Shown: positions 26,170 to 34,528, counted from the stretch's first letter. The stretch is 64,000 nt of DNA from Dehalococcoidia bacterium (GCA_023228825.1 JALOAL010000007.1:62001-126000); one strand, 5' to 3'. Program-made: numbers and translations. Notes: generated from the sequence alone by a model not told the origin.

Positions 26170-27501
26170 ATGCTCCGTCGCCTGGCTCCGAATGTGTACG
26201 AGGGTTGGATCGTCGTTGGATCCGCCGCGGTCATGGTGCTCATCTTCGCCGCGACGTTCTTCTACGGCTTCGGCACCATCTTCAACGAGGTCATTGACGA
26301 GTTCGGGTGGAGTGTTGCGGCCACCTCGCTCGCGTTCTCGTTGCGCTCGGAAGTCGGGGGGCTCGCGGCGCCGGTGGTGGGCGGCATGGTTGACCGCATG
26401 GGCGCGCAGCGGGTGATCCTGGCCGGCATCGTGGTGTCCACGCTGGGCGTGCTGGCTATGTCCTATATCCAGGAGATCTGGCACTTCTACGCCGCCATGG
26501 TCATTATCGCCTTCGGCTCCTCCTCCGCGGGCGGGCAGGTGGGCCTGGCCGCCATCGCCACGTGGTTCGAGGAGCGCCGGGCGCGCGCCATGTCGCTGAT
26601 GACCGTCGGCGCTGGCCTCGGCGGGCTGCTCGTCGTCGTGATCGCGTGGCTCGTGGAGCAGGTGGGCTGGCGGGACGCGCTGCGTATCCTCGCGCTGTTC
26701 ATGGCCACCTTCGGCACGCTGGTTGCGGTGAACGTGCGGTCGCGCCCGCTGGACCACCCGCAGCCGATGGACGGCCGCCGATACCTGGACGCGCTGGGGG
26801 CGGAGATGCCCACCGCCGTGCGCTGGGGCATCCAGTGGCGGCGGGCGCTGCGCACGCGTGCCTTCGTCCTGATGGCCCTGGGCATGGTCGCGCTCTCGTT
26901 CGGCACCACCGCCGTGGTGGTACACCAGATCCCTTACCTGGAGCGTGAGATCGGCGCGTCCAAGGCCCTGGCCGGTTCCAGCGTGGCGGTGTTTACCCTC
27001 ACCTCGATCGTCGGGCGCCTCGGGTTTGGCTTCCTGGCGGACCGGTACGAGAAGCGGCGCATGATGGCGGTCGCGACCGGCCTCGTGGTGCTGGGCCTGC
27101 CCATCCTCACCTTCGCAGACTCATTCGCGATGGCGATGCTGGGGATCGTGCTCCTGGCGCCCGGCTTCGGCGGGTCGATCCCGGTCCGGCCCGCACTGCT
27201 CGCGGACTACTTCGGCACCCGCTACTTCGGGACCATGAACGGCATCGGCGCGCTCGTGATGACCACCGGCGGGGCGATCGGGCCGTGGGTGGTGGGCTTC
27301 ATGGTGGACCGCACCGGCTCCTACGACGGAGGCTGGCTCCTGGCCACCGGCGTCACGGCCCTGGCCATCCCGCTCTTCCTGCTCGCGCGCCCCCCGGACG
27401 CCCTCATCGAGGCCGCCCGCGCCGAGGCCACTGCGGAGCGCGCCACGGGCGACGCAGACTGCGCCGAGGCGGCCGCAGAGCGTGCCACAGCATCCGAATA
27501 G
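26170..27501 (+). CDS. MFS transporter (monocarboxylate/oxalate-formate type)
   Basis: Major facilitator of 443 residues with twelve predicted transmembrane segments. The N-terminal YEGWIVVGSAAVMVLI, the first-loop block FNEVIDEFGWS and the later LGFGFLADRYEKRRMM between helices are typical of the OFA/monocarboxylate-porter-like branch, so an organic anion is the likely substrate, but it cannot be named. The C-terminal tail is Ala/Glu-rich. I chose the ATG at 26170, with AGGATGG upstream, over ATG 26161, which has no room for a binding site. It stands alone between divergent and convergent neighbours. Confidence 0.82.
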   Translation: MLRRLAPNVYEGWIVVGSAAVMVLIFAATFFYGFGTIFNEVIDEFGWSVAATSLAFSLRSEVGGLAAPVVGGMVDRMGAQRVILAGIVVSTLGVLAMSYIQEIWHFYAAMVIIAFGSSSAGGQVGLAAIATWFEERRARAMSLMTVGAGLGGLLVVVIAWLVEQVGWRDALRILALFMATFGTLVAVNVRSRPLDHPQPMDGRRYLDALGAEMPTAVRWGIQWRRALRTRAFVLMALGMVALSFGTTAVVVHQIPYLEREIGASKALAGSSVAVFTLTSIVGRLGFGFLADRYEKRRMMAVATGLVVLGLPILTFADSFAMAMLGIVLLAPGFGGSIPVRPALLADYFGTRYFGTMNGIGALVMTTGGAIGPWVVGFMVDRTGSYDGGWLLATGVTALAIPLFLLARPPDALIEAARAEATAERATGDADCAEAAAERATASE

Positions 27502-27617
27502 CGGGCGTAGGACCTCGGCCTATCGGTTCTTCGGGGATCTCCGTTATCCGGCGCGGGAATTGTGCGTGATCCGTGCGCGTACCAGACGAAGTTCAGACCG
27601 AGGAAGGAAGCCCTGCG

Positions 27618-28034
27618 TCAGGCCTGTCTCACCTTCGGGAAGATCTCCATCAGCACGAAGTTCGAGGCGGTGGGGTGGACCCAGGCATTGCCGGAGACGG
27701 GAGCGCGGTTGACCTTGCCGCCACCGGACTCCACCTGGGCGCAGAAAGCGTCCACGTCCTCCGTCTCGTACGCGATCAGGTACATGCCCTCGCCGTGCGG
27801 GTTGAACGCGTTCACGCGCTCCTTCATCAACTTCGAGATCGGGCTGTCGTCCGAGACGGGGCAGATCAGGTGGAGCATCACCTTGCCGTCATAGCCCATG
27901 GGCTGGAAGTTGAAGTTGCCGATGCGGTTGAAGGCCTGCTCGCCGACGCGTTGCATGCCGAAACGCGCCTCGTAGTTGGCGACGGATTCGTCCAGGTCGT
28001 GCACCGCCACCGTGTAGTGCTTCAGCGTCAGCAT
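27618..28034 (-). CDS. VOC (glyoxalase/epimerase fold) family protein
   Basis: Vicinal-oxygen-chelate-fold protein of 138 residues with two beta-alpha-beta-beta-beta units. The layout (LTLKHYTVAVHDLDESVANYEARFGM, a DSPISKLMKE block, then GEGMYLIAYETEDVDAFC) resembles methylmalonyl/ethylmalonyl-CoA epimerase. Ligand positions are only partly kept: a His is present in the first strand and a Glu in the last (LMEIF), but the family GLHHIAF reads GMYLIAY here, losing the central metal His. The gene lies next to mesaconyl-CoA hydratase and methylsuccinyl-CoA dehydrogenase, a pathway that also needs an epimerase, so the context is suggestive, but activity is doubtful. Confidence 0.72.
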   Translation of the reverse strand: MLTLKHYTVAVHDLDESVANYEARFGMQRVGEQAFNRIGNFNFQPMGYDGKVMLHLICPVSDDSPISKLMKERVNAFNPHGEGMYLIAYETEDVDAFCAQVESGGGKVNRAPVSGNAWVHPTASNFVLMEIFPKVRQA

Positions 28035-28124
28035 GAGGTCTCCCGTCAGCGCAAAGTCCAGGGTCAGCGCGCGGAGACTAGCAGAGTGGCAGTGACGGCG
28101 TGGCAGAGCGCCCAGAACAAGCGA

Positions 28125-28352
28125 CTAGAACAGAGGCCCACCGGCGTCCACGAGCGAGCCATCCACCGCGAACACCGTGGGGCGTTCCTCGCAGTAGACC
28201 TCGGACTCGCATTTGTTGAAGGAGAAGACGGGCGTCTCATCGCGCTTCTCGAAGTGGATGTGCCACGTGCCAATGACGTGGTTGTCCTCGCGGCCCTTGT
28301 CGATCTCGGCCTGCAGGACGGCCACCAGCGCTTCGAGTTCCTTGAGACCCAT
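28125..28352 (-). CDS. Small conserved-looking protein of unknown function
   Basis: Soluble protein of 75 residues. A helix (LKELEALVAVLQAEIDKG) is followed by an aromatic/acidic stretch (NHVIGTWHIHFEKRDETPVF) and two cysteines (KCESEVYCEER). It has no signal peptide or membrane segment, and I do not recognise the family. GGAAGGG lies seven bases before the ATG at 28352, which supports translation; a longer frame to 28418 lacks this. It sits between the VOC gene (same strand) and the divergent mesaconyl-CoA hydratase gene and could share regulation with either. Confidence 0.55.
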   Translation of the reverse strand: MGLKELEALVAVLQAEIDKGREDNHVIGTWHIHFEKRDETPVFSFNKCESEVYCEERPTVFAVDGSLVDAGGPLF

Positions 28353-28500
28353 GCATGCACCCTTCCAGCGTTCGCTTCCCGCCAGTGTACCCCCACCGGG
28401 TATCTCGAGGTCGCTCACCGCAGGCGGGGCGGGGGGCCGCTAGCCGGGGCGCCTCGTACAATGGCCTCCGCCCTGGACACTCGGCGGCATGTGAGGAGGC

Positions 28501-29589
28501 GTGGTGGCTGCTTCCACCGGTAACAAGGCCAGCACCGGCAACTACTTCGAGGACCTCACCACCGGCCTCGAGATCGTCCATGCGGTGCCGCGCACCATCA
28601 CCGAGGGCGACGCGGCGATGTACCTGGCGCTGACGGCCAGCCGCTACCCGCTCTTCTGTGATGCGGAGTTCGCCCGGTCGGTGGGCTTCAAGCGCGAACT
28701 GGCCCACGACCTGCTGGTCTTCCACACTGTCTTCGGCAAGTCCGTCCCGGACATCTCCCTGAACGCCATTGCGAATCTGGGCTATGCAGACGTGCGGTTT
28801 GGCGTACCCGTCTACCCCGGGGACACCATCACCGCTGTGACCAACGTGCTCGGGCGTCGGGAGTCCTCGGGCGGGGACACGGGGATCACATGGGTGCACA
28901 CGGTGGGCCGCAACCAGCGCAGCGAGGAAGTGCTGACGTTCATCCGCTGGGTGCTGATGGACAAGCGCGACAAGTCCACCAACACCGGGGTGGACGAGGT
29001 GCCGCCGACGCCCGAGTCCGTGGCTCCCGCGGACTTCGCCCTCCCGCAGGAGATGGACCTGGGCCGCTGGAACACCACGGTCACCGGCGGGCGCTGGTTC
29101 TGGGAGGACTACCAGGCCGGCGAGCGCATCCACCACATCGAGGGCGTCGCGGTGGAGGAGGCGGAGCACCAGATGGCGGCGCGCCTCTACCAGAACATCG
29201 CCCGGGCGCACTTCAACGCGCACGCGCTGAAGGACTCGCGCTTCGGGCGGCGCGTGATCTACGGCGGCCACGTGATCTCGATCTGCCACGCGCTGGCCTT
29301 CAACGGCCTCGAGAACGTGGTGCGCGTCCTGGCCTTCAATGCCGGGACGCACAGCAACCCCACCTTCGCCGGGGACACGCTCTTCGCCTGGACTGACGTG
29401 CTGGAGGTCGTTGACCTCGGCCGGTCGGATGCGGGTGCGCTGCGTCTGCGCCTGGTGGGCGTGAAGAACAGCGACCCCCACACGGAGGAGCAGCCGTTCA
29501 AGGTCACCGACGAGGGCGGCCGCGAGCGCTACCACCCGAACGTCGTCCTGGACCTGGACTACACCGTCCTCATCCCGCGCCGCCCGTAG
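28501..29589 (+). CDS. mch: Mesaconyl-CoA hydratase (tandem MaoC fold)
   Basis: Double hot-dog hydratase of 362 residues, matching from memory the mesaconyl-CoA hydratase of Rhodobacter along its length: near the N-terminus NYFEDLTTGLEIVHAVPRTITEGD, then LLVFHTVFGKSVPDISLNAI, IEGVAVEEAEHQMAARLYQN in the second half, and DLDYTVLIPR at the C-terminus. It interconverts mesaconyl-CoA and (2R,3S)-beta-methylmalyl-CoA. GAGGAGG precedes two adjacent GTG codons (28501, 28504), and either could start the protein. It is followed 46 bases later by methylsuccinyl-CoA dehydrogenase, which makes its substrate. The lyase that uses its product is encoded at 37006-38073. Chloroflexus uses related hydratases in the 3-hydroxypropionate bicycle, so the C1 isomer is an alternative substrate. 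Confidence 0.86.
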   Translation: MVAASTGNKASTGNYFEDLTTGLEIVHAVPRTITEGDAAMYLALTASRYPLFCDAEFARSVGFKRELAHDLLVFHTVFGKSVPDISLNAIANLGYADVRFGVPVYPGDTITAVTNVLGRRESSGGDTGITWVHTVGRNQRSEEVLTFIRWVLMDKRDKSTNTGVDEVPPTPESVAPADFALPQEMDLGRWNTTVTGGRWFWEDYQAGERIHHIEGVAVEEAEHQMAARLYQNIARAHFNAHALKDSRFGRRVIYGGHVISICHALAFNGLENVVRVLAFNAGTHSNPTFAGDTLFAWTDVLEVVDLGRSDAGALRLRLVGVKNSDPHTEEQPFKVTDEGGRERYHPNVVLDLDYTVLIPRRP

Positions 29590-29635
29590 GGGGCGGCCTC
29601 CTGACCGCGCACGACCACCTCGAAGGGAACCCGCC

Positions 29636-31288
29636 ATGACCACCACAGAGAGCAATCCGGGCGTCGCCGCGCGCACGCTGGTGGACGTGGCGCAGGGCGT
29701 GGTGGACGCCGTGGTCAGGCACGCCGCCGCAGTGACGGAGGGCGGCGCGCTGATCGACGAGCACCAGGTGCTCACGGAGCGCGTGGCCTACCTCGCCACG
29801 CAGGCACGCGCCGCGCAGGACCTGGTGGAGTTCGTGGAGCGCATCCGCGCGGCCGGCAAGCCGGACGCCCTGCAAGAGCGCATGGCCCACGCCTACGCCG
29901 CGGAGGTCGTGCAGGCGCTGCGCTCGCAGGCGGAGGTGGCCTGGGACGACTTCGGCATGACCGAGGCCGCCCTCGCCCCCCTCTACGAAGCGAGCATCCG
30001 TGACCTGGTGCGCCAGGGCATGGACGAGGCGGGCCTGCGCGCCATCGGCCGTGAGGTGATCGACTCTGGCGGCGTGAACAACGTGGAACTCGAGGACGAG
30101 GTGGCGGCCCTCACGCGCGACATGGCGCGCGACTTCGCGAAGGCGGAGGTGACGCCCATCGCGCAGGACATCCACCGCCAGGACCTGCTGGTGCCCGACG
30201 CCCTGCTGGAGGCGTTCTCCGCCCAGGGCTTCTTCGGATCCTCCATCCCGGAGGAGTACGGCGGCACCGGCATGGGCGACCTGCCGATGATCATCATCAC
30301 GGAGGAACTCTCCGCCGCCTCCCTGGCTGCGGCGGGCTCCCTGGCCACGCGTCCGGAGATCCTGTCCAAGGCGCTGCTGGCGGGGGGTACGGACGCGCAG
30401 AAGTCGGAGTGGCTGCCTCGCATCGCCGCGGGTGAGGAACTGGTGGCCGTGGCGGTGACGGAGCCGGACATCGGTTCGGACGTCGCCTCGCTCCAGACGA
30501 AGGCGGAGCCGGCGGAGTACGAGGGCCGCGCCGGCTGGCGTATCAACGGCGCCAAGGCGTGGAGCACGTTCTCCGGCCGCGCCACCGTGATCGCGCTCCT
30601 CGCGCGCACGGACCCGAACCCTGCCAGCGGCAACCGCGGCCTCTCGCTCTTCATGATCCCCAAGCCGCCGTTCCAGGGCCATCACTGGCGTTACGAGCAG
30701 CCGGAGGGCGGCGTCATGGAGGGCACCGCCAACCCCACGCCGGGCTACCGCGGCATGCACTCCTTCACCATTGCCCTGGACGACGTCTGGGTGCCCATGG
30801 AGAACCTGGTGGGCGGTGAACAGGGCGTGGGCAAGGGCTTCTACCTCCAGATGTCCGGCTTTGCCGCCGGGCGCCTGCAGACGGGCGGGCGCGCCTCGGG
30901 CGTGGCGCAGGCGTCGCTGGAGAAGGCGTGCCAGTACGTGGTGCAGCGAAAGCAGTTCGGCCTGCCGCTGGCCGATTACCAACTGACGCAGTACAAGATC
31001 GGCCGCATGGCCGTCCTCGTGGCGGCCGCGCGGCAGGTCACCTACGCCGCCGCCCGCTCCTTCGACACGCGCGCGCCGGAGCCGTCCATGGCGAAACTCC
31101 TGGCCTGCGACGTGGCCGGCGAGGTCTCCCGCGAGGCCCAGTTGCTGCACGGCGGCTGGGGCTATTCCGAGGAAGACGCGATCTCCCGCTACGTCGTGGA
31201 CGCCCTGGTGCTCCCCATCTTCGAGGGCGTGAAGGCCACCCTGGAGTTGAAGGTCATCGGGCGTTCGCTCTTCGCTGCCGCGCGATAG
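29636..31288 (+). CDS. mcd: Probable (2S)-methylsuccinyl-CoA dehydrogenase
   Basis: Flavoprotein of 550 residues of the acyl-CoA dehydrogenase superfamily with an N-terminal extension of about 150 residues. The extension (ARTLVDVAQGVVDAV near 11, RVAYLATQARAAQDLVE near 48) and total length match the specialised methylsuccinyl-CoA dehydrogenase rather than ordinary enzymes of about 380-400 residues. The catalytic half has EEYGGTGMGDL, VTEPDIGSDVASL, and a C-terminal LHGGWGYSEEDAISR with IFEG, as in that enzyme. It oxidises methylsuccinyl-CoA to mesaconyl-CoA in the ethylmalonyl-CoA pathway, passing electrons to electron-transferring flavoprotein. AAGGGAA precedes the ATG. Its neighbour mch performs the next step. 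A different acyl-CoA substrate cannot be excluded without the crotonyl-CoA carboxylase and mutase genes, which are not in the window. Confidence 0.75.
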   Translation: MTTTESNPGVAARTLVDVAQGVVDAVVRHAAAVTEGGALIDEHQVLTERVAYLATQARAAQDLVEFVERIRAAGKPDALQERMAHAYAAEVVQALRSQAEVAWDDFGMTEAALAPLYEASIRDLVRQGMDEAGLRAIGREVIDSGGVNNVELEDEVAALTRDMARDFAKAEVTPIAQDIHRQDLLVPDALLEAFSAQGFFGSSIPEEYGGTGMGDLPMIIITEELSAASLAAAGSLATRPEILSKALLAGGTDAQKSEWLPRIAAGEELVAVAVTEPDIGSDVASLQTKAEPAEYEGRAGWRINGAKAWSTFSGRATVIALLARTDPNPASGNRGLSLFMIPKPPFQGHHWRYEQPEGGVMEGTANPTPGYRGMHSFTIALDDVWVPMENLVGGEQGVGKGFYLQMSGFAAGRLQTGGRASGVAQASLEKACQYVVQRKQFGLPLADYQLTQYKIGRMAVLVAAARQVTYAAARSFDTRAPEPSMAKLLACDVAGEVSREAQLLHGGWGYSEEDAISRYVVDALVLPIFEGVKATLELKVIGRSLFAAAR

Positions 31289-31319
31289 GCGACGGACGTC
31301 CCCGGCTGCGCGCGCGGTC

Positions 31320-31345
31320 GCGAGTGGGACGTTAGTCCCACTCGC
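31320..31345. promoter_or_regulatory. Perfect 11-4-11 palindrome upstream of the nirK-like gene
   Basis: GCGAGTGGGAC (31320-31330) and its exact complement (31335-31345) flank GTTA. It ends 5 bases before a TGCTACGCT extended -10-like element (31348-31356), placing it over the expected -35 region of the nirK-like gene, so it may be an operator for a dimeric regulator. It could also be a terminator of the upstream mcd gene, but no T-run follows. Confidence 0.55.
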
Positions 31346-31347
31346 CG

Positions 31348-31356
31348 TGCTACGCT
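31348..31356 (+). promoter_or_regulatory. Candidate extended -10 (TGCTACGCT) of the nirK-like gene
   Basis: TGC-TACGCT resembles an extended -10 element and recurs as TGCTAYGCT before the genes starting at 47352 and 48399. It would give a leader of about 105 bases for the nirK-like gene. No -35 consensus is visible, as is common for extended -10 promoters, and the palindrome occupies that position. Confidence 0.4.
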
Positions 31357-31468
31357 GGCCGCTCCCAGTGGTCCCGGGGGCATGCTCTCCTGTAGGTGAC
31401 ACACCAGCGGGCTCAACCGCATCCCGCTGACGCCCCGTCCCGGTGGGGACGAGGATGAGGAGTTTCGG

Positions 31469-32869
31469 ATGTACGCTTTCACCACGGACGTGACCCGCAA
31501 GTGGTCACGTGCCACCGTGGCGCTCGGGCTCGTGCTGGCGACGCTCGCCCTCGTGGCCTGCAACGACGATCCGGGACGGACGCCCAGCACCTCCTCGATC
31601 AGCGGTCAGGACCTGGACGGCGCCCCGCGCGTCACCGAGACGCTCGAGATCGACGTGGAACTGGGCGACCTCTACATCGAGCCCGCCACCATCCAGTTGG
31701 AGGCCGGACAGAGCCTGCTGGCCAACGTCAGCAACGTGGGCGTCCTGCCGCACGACTTCCGCCTGGACGAAGCCGGCACGCGCATGCTGAACGGTGGCGA
31801 GTCGGAGACCGTGGAGTTCGGCCCGTTCGAGCAGAGCGTCCAGATCATCTGCACCGTGCCCGGCCACGCGGCCGCCGGCATGATCATGAACGTGGAGGTC
31901 GTGGGCGCACCGGTCGCCGCCAACGGCGACGGCCACCACGGCGGCGCCTCCGGCGAACCGTTCGCACAGGTGAGGCCCAACGCCACCCCCGGCCCGGAGT
32001 GGGAGCCGTTCGACCCGGTGCTGCCTCCCGCGGTGGGCACGGGCGGCACGCTCCACCAGATCCAGTTGGACGCCACGGAGGTGGTGCTGGAGGTGGCCCC
32101 CGGGGTCACCCAGGAGATGTGGACCTTCAACGACCAGGTCCCCGGCCCCGTCCTGCGCGGCAAGGTGGGCGATGTCTTCGAGATCACGCTGACCAACCGC
32201 GGCCGCCTGGGCCACTCCATTGACTTCCACGCCAGCAAGGTGGCCTGGGACCAGGAGATGCGGACGCTCGCCCCCGGCGAGAGCCTGGTCTACCGCTTTG
32301 AGGCGAAGCACGCCGGCGTCTACATGTACCACTGCGGCACCGCCCCGGCGCTCCACCACATCGGCAACGGCATGTGGGGCGCGATCATCATTGACCCGCC
32401 CGTGCTGGCCGAGGTGGACCGCGAGTTCATCTTCATCCAGTCGGAGTTCTACCTGGGGCCGGAGGGCGAGCCTGGCGACCTGGGCAAGATGCAGCGTGAC
32501 GAGTGGGACATCGTGGTCTTCAACGCCTACCACAACCAGTACGCCCACGCCCCCATCCGCATTGAGGCGCACGAGCGCATCCGTGCCCACGTCCTCAACG
32601 TAGGGCCCAGCGAGAACTCGTCGTTCCACATCGTGGGGACGATCTTCGACACGGTCTACAAGGAGGGCGCGTACCTGCTCAGGCCGGACGAGATGCGCGG
32701 CGGTTCGCAGGCGCTGGACCTGCAGCCCGCACAGGGAGGCTTCGTGGAGTTCGAGATGGACGCGGAGGGCCTCTACCTGATGGTCACGCACAAGTTCTCG
32801 AACGTGGGCAAGGGCGCCATGGGCATCTTCCAGGCCGGCGACGTGGAGGTCGGTGACGTGGCCCACTGA
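31469..32869 (+). CDS. nirK: Copper nitrite reductase (NirK-like) with fused N-terminal cupredoxin domain, lipoprotein
   Basis: Three-cupredoxin protein of 466 residues. Residues 12-31 form a signal with lipobox LVAC31. A plastocyanin-like domain (about 55-146) carries type 1 copper ligands H95, C128, H133 and M138. The C-terminal two domains match NirK: type 1 ligands H249, C289, H297 and M302; type 2 ligands H254, H288 and H441; catalytic D252 and H387. All residues needed for nitrite reduction to nitric oxide are therefore present. The extra N-terminal copper domain probably relays electrons from a periplasmic donor. GAGGAG lies six bases before the ATG. A palindrome and -10-like element lie upstream and a terminator downstream, so it is a single-gene unit. 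A laccase-like oxidase is a less likely alternative. Confidence 0.78.
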   Translation: MYAFTTDVTRKWSRATVALGLVLATLALVACNDDPGRTPSTSSISGQDLDGAPRVTETLEIDVELGDLYIEPATIQLEAGQSLLANVSNVGVLPHDFRLDEAGTRMLNGGESETVEFGPFEQSVQIICTVPGHAAAGMIMNVEVVGAPVAANGDGHHGGASGEPFAQVRPNATPGPEWEPFDPVLPPAVGTGGTLHQIQLDATEVVLEVAPGVTQEMWTFNDQVPGPVLRGKVGDVFEITLTNRGRLGHSIDFHASKVAWDQEMRTLAPGESLVYRFEAKHAGVYMYHCGTAPALHHIGNGMWGAIIIDPPVLAEVDREFIFIQSEFYLGPEGEPGDLGKMQRDEWDIVVFNAYHNQYAHAPIRIEAHERIRAHVLNVGPSENSSFHIVGTIFDTVYKEGAYLLRPDEMRGGSQALDLQPAQGGFVEFEMDAEGLYLMVTHKFSNVGKGAMGIFQAGDVEVGDVAH

Positions 32870-32902
32870 CCCCCCGGGAGTCCTCGCAGTAGCGAGCAAC
32901 AC

Positions 32903-32936
32903 GAAGGGGCGCCCCCGGAGGCGCCCCTTCTTCGCG
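32903..32936 (+). terminator. Intrinsic terminator of the nirK-like gene
   Basis: An 11-bp perfect stem (GAAGGGGCGCC and complement) with a CCCGGA loop, followed by TTCG. It lies between convergent genes (nirK-like on plus, DUF2164 on minus) and can serve both. Confidence 0.85.
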
Positions 32937-32954
32937 CGTCCGGGCGCCTGCGGG

Positions 32955-33221
32955 CTACCGGCCGCTGGGGGCCGGCGGGATGCGCTTCAGGACCTCCAGG
33001 TTCTCCTCCACGCTGTCCGCCAGGTCACGCATCGCCTTCTGTGCGCTCGTGATGCCGCGGTTGTAGTACAGCGGCGCAATCTGCTCCTCGAACGCATCGA
33101 GCAGCAACATCACCGCGAGGTCGCCCCACTCCTCGTCACGCTCGGCGCGCACGTAGGCGCCCAGCCGCGCCAGCGCGTGCTCGCGTTCTTCCTTCTCCAA
33201 CTTGTGCGCGTCGATGGCCAT
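32955..33221 (-). CDS. DUF2164-family protein
   Basis: Acidic helical protein of 88 residues with the DUF2164 pattern: EEREHALARLGAYVRAERDEEWGDLAVMLLLDAFEEQIAPLYYNRGITSAQ, including the family's LYYNxGI core. No function is established for this family, which is common in bacteria as a stand-alone small protein. GGGAGG lies seven bases before the ATG at 33221; a longer frame lacks a binding site. It is convergent with the nirK-like gene and divergent from the serine hydrolase gene. Confidence 0.75.
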   Translation of the reverse strand: MAIDAHKLEKEEREHALARLGAYVRAERDEEWGDLAVMLLLDAFEEQIAPLYYNRGITSAQKAMRDLADSVEENLEVLKRIPPAPSGR

Positions 33222-33297
33222 CGCCCGCCTCCCCTGGTGTCCGCAGCCGACGGTAGCACTGCCGGGCGCTTGTCCTCCTGGTCGCGCGGCACGGGCG

Positions 33298-33303
33298 TAC
33301 AAT
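33298..33303 (+). promoter_or_regulatory. Candidate -10 (TACAAT) giving a near-leaderless start
   Basis: TACAAT is one base from the consensus TATAAT and ends 10 bases before the ATG at 33314, with no ribosome binding site between. Transcription from it would start within a few bases of the ATG. The -35 position shows no consensus; TTGTCC lies 22 bases upstream, which is too far. Confidence 0.45.
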
Positions 33304-33313
33304 CCCGCGCATC

Positions 33314-34528
33314 ATGACCGAACCCGAACCCGCCGAAGTCCCCGTCAGAGTCGAGGGCCACTGCGACCCGCGCTTCGAGGGCGTCCGCCAGGCGTTCCTC
33401 CAGAACTTCACGGAGCGCGGCGACCTCGGCGCGGCGGTGGCCCTCTGCGTGGAGGGGGAGATGGTGGTGGACCTGTGGGCCGGCCACCAGGACGCAGCAC
33501 GGACAGTGCTCTGGCAGCGCGACACGATCTCCCCGGTCTGGTCCGTGGGCAAGGCGCTGAGCGCGTTGGCCACCCTGCGGCAGGTGGACGCCGGCCTTGT
33601 GGATATCGAGGCCCCCGTGGCGCGCTACTGGCCGGAGTTCGCGCAGGCAGGCAAGCAGAACGTCCCGGTCAAGGTGCTGATGGCGCATCGCGCCGGGCTG
33701 CCGGCCGTGGAGAAGTTGCTGGAGCCGGGCATCCACCTCACCTCCTGGGACACGATGGTGGAGGCGCTGGCGGAGCAGGAGCCGTGGTGGGAGCCCGGCT
33801 CCAACCACGGCTACCACACCAACACCATCGGTTTCCTGCTGGGCGAGGTGGTGCGTCGTGTCTCCGGCCGCCGCATCCGCGACGTGATCACGGAGGACAT
33901 CGCCACTCCGCTGGGCGTGGAGTTCCTTGTGGGCACGAAGCCAGAGGACGACGCTCGCACGGCGGAGTGGGTGAACTACCGGCCCGCCCCGGGCGAGGTG
34001 GTCCCGCCTCGGAACCCCGCCGCCGCCCTCGACCCGGCGACGGCGACGGGCCTGGATCTGATGCGCCTCAACGTCTCCCGCAACCCCGCCGCCGCGCCGG
34101 GCGGCGTCACCTCCCGGGCGTGGAGGGCCGCCGAGTTCCCCTCGACCAACCCGCATAGCAACGCGCGCGCGGTCGCCCGTATCTTCGGCGCGCTGGCGGT
34201 GGGGGAGATCATCTCGCCCGCCCTGCGTGACCGCGCCCGCCAGGTCGAGTCGGACGGCGAGGACCTGGTGCTGAAGCGTCCCACCCGCTTCGGCCTCGGC
34301 TTCCAGATAGCCATGCCGGGCATTCGCCCGCTGGGCCCCAACCCGCGCGCCTTCGGCCACTACGGCAACGGCGCCGTGATGGGCACCTGCGACCCCGAGC
34401 ACCGCCTGGGCTTCGCCTACGTCTGCAACCAGGCCGGCCGCTCCTGGCGAGACCCGCGCAACATCGCGCTCATCGACGCCCTCTACCGCTCGCTGGGCTA
34501 CGAGGAGACCTCACCGCCGGCGGACTGA
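33314..34528 (+). CDS. Serine hydrolase of the beta-lactamase class C / EstB family
   Basis: Protein of 404 residues with the serine hydrolase fold shared by class C beta-lactamases and EstB-type esterases. The catalytic SxxK is SVGK (in WSVGKALSAL, about residues 77-80). The Tyr of the second motif lies in HGYHTNTIGFLLGEVVRRVSG, and a His-Gly block near the C-terminus (FGHYGNGAVMG) fits the third motif. No signal peptide is seen, so a cytoplasmic esterase or amidase is more likely than a resistance enzyme. Transcription appears to start right at the ATG. An inverted repeat follows the gene. Confidence 0.82.
   Translation: MTEPEPAEVPVRVEGHCDPRFEGVRQAFLQNFTERGDLGAAVALCVEGEMVVDLWAGHQDAARTVLWQRDTISPVWSVGKALSALATLRQVDAGLVDIEAPVARYWPEFAQAGKQNVPVKVLMAHRAGLPAVEKLLEPGIHLTSWDTMVEALAEQEPWWEPGSNHGYHTNTIGFLLGEVVRRVSGRRIRDVITEDIATPLGVEFLVGTKPEDDARTAEWVNYRPAPGEVVPPRNPAAALDPATATGLDLMRLNVSRNPAAAPGGVTSRAWRAAEFPSTNPHSNARAVARIFGALAVGEIISPALRDRARQVESDGEDLVLKRPTRFGLGFQIAMPGIRPLGPNPRAFGHYGNGAVMGTCDPEHRLGFAYVCNQAGRSWRDPRNIALIDALYRSLGYEETSPPAD

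Noticed and set aside
26062..26925. N-terminal extension of the GGDEF gene by nearly 290 codons
   Set aside because: The extension is Arg/His/Gly-rich and lies antisense to the conserved MFS transporter; the PAS domain begins right after the ATG at 26061 or 26049.
33314..34528. Beta-lactam resistance gene
   Set aside because: The protein has no signal peptide, and its motifs match the EstB-like serine hydrolase group rather than secreted AmpC enzymes.
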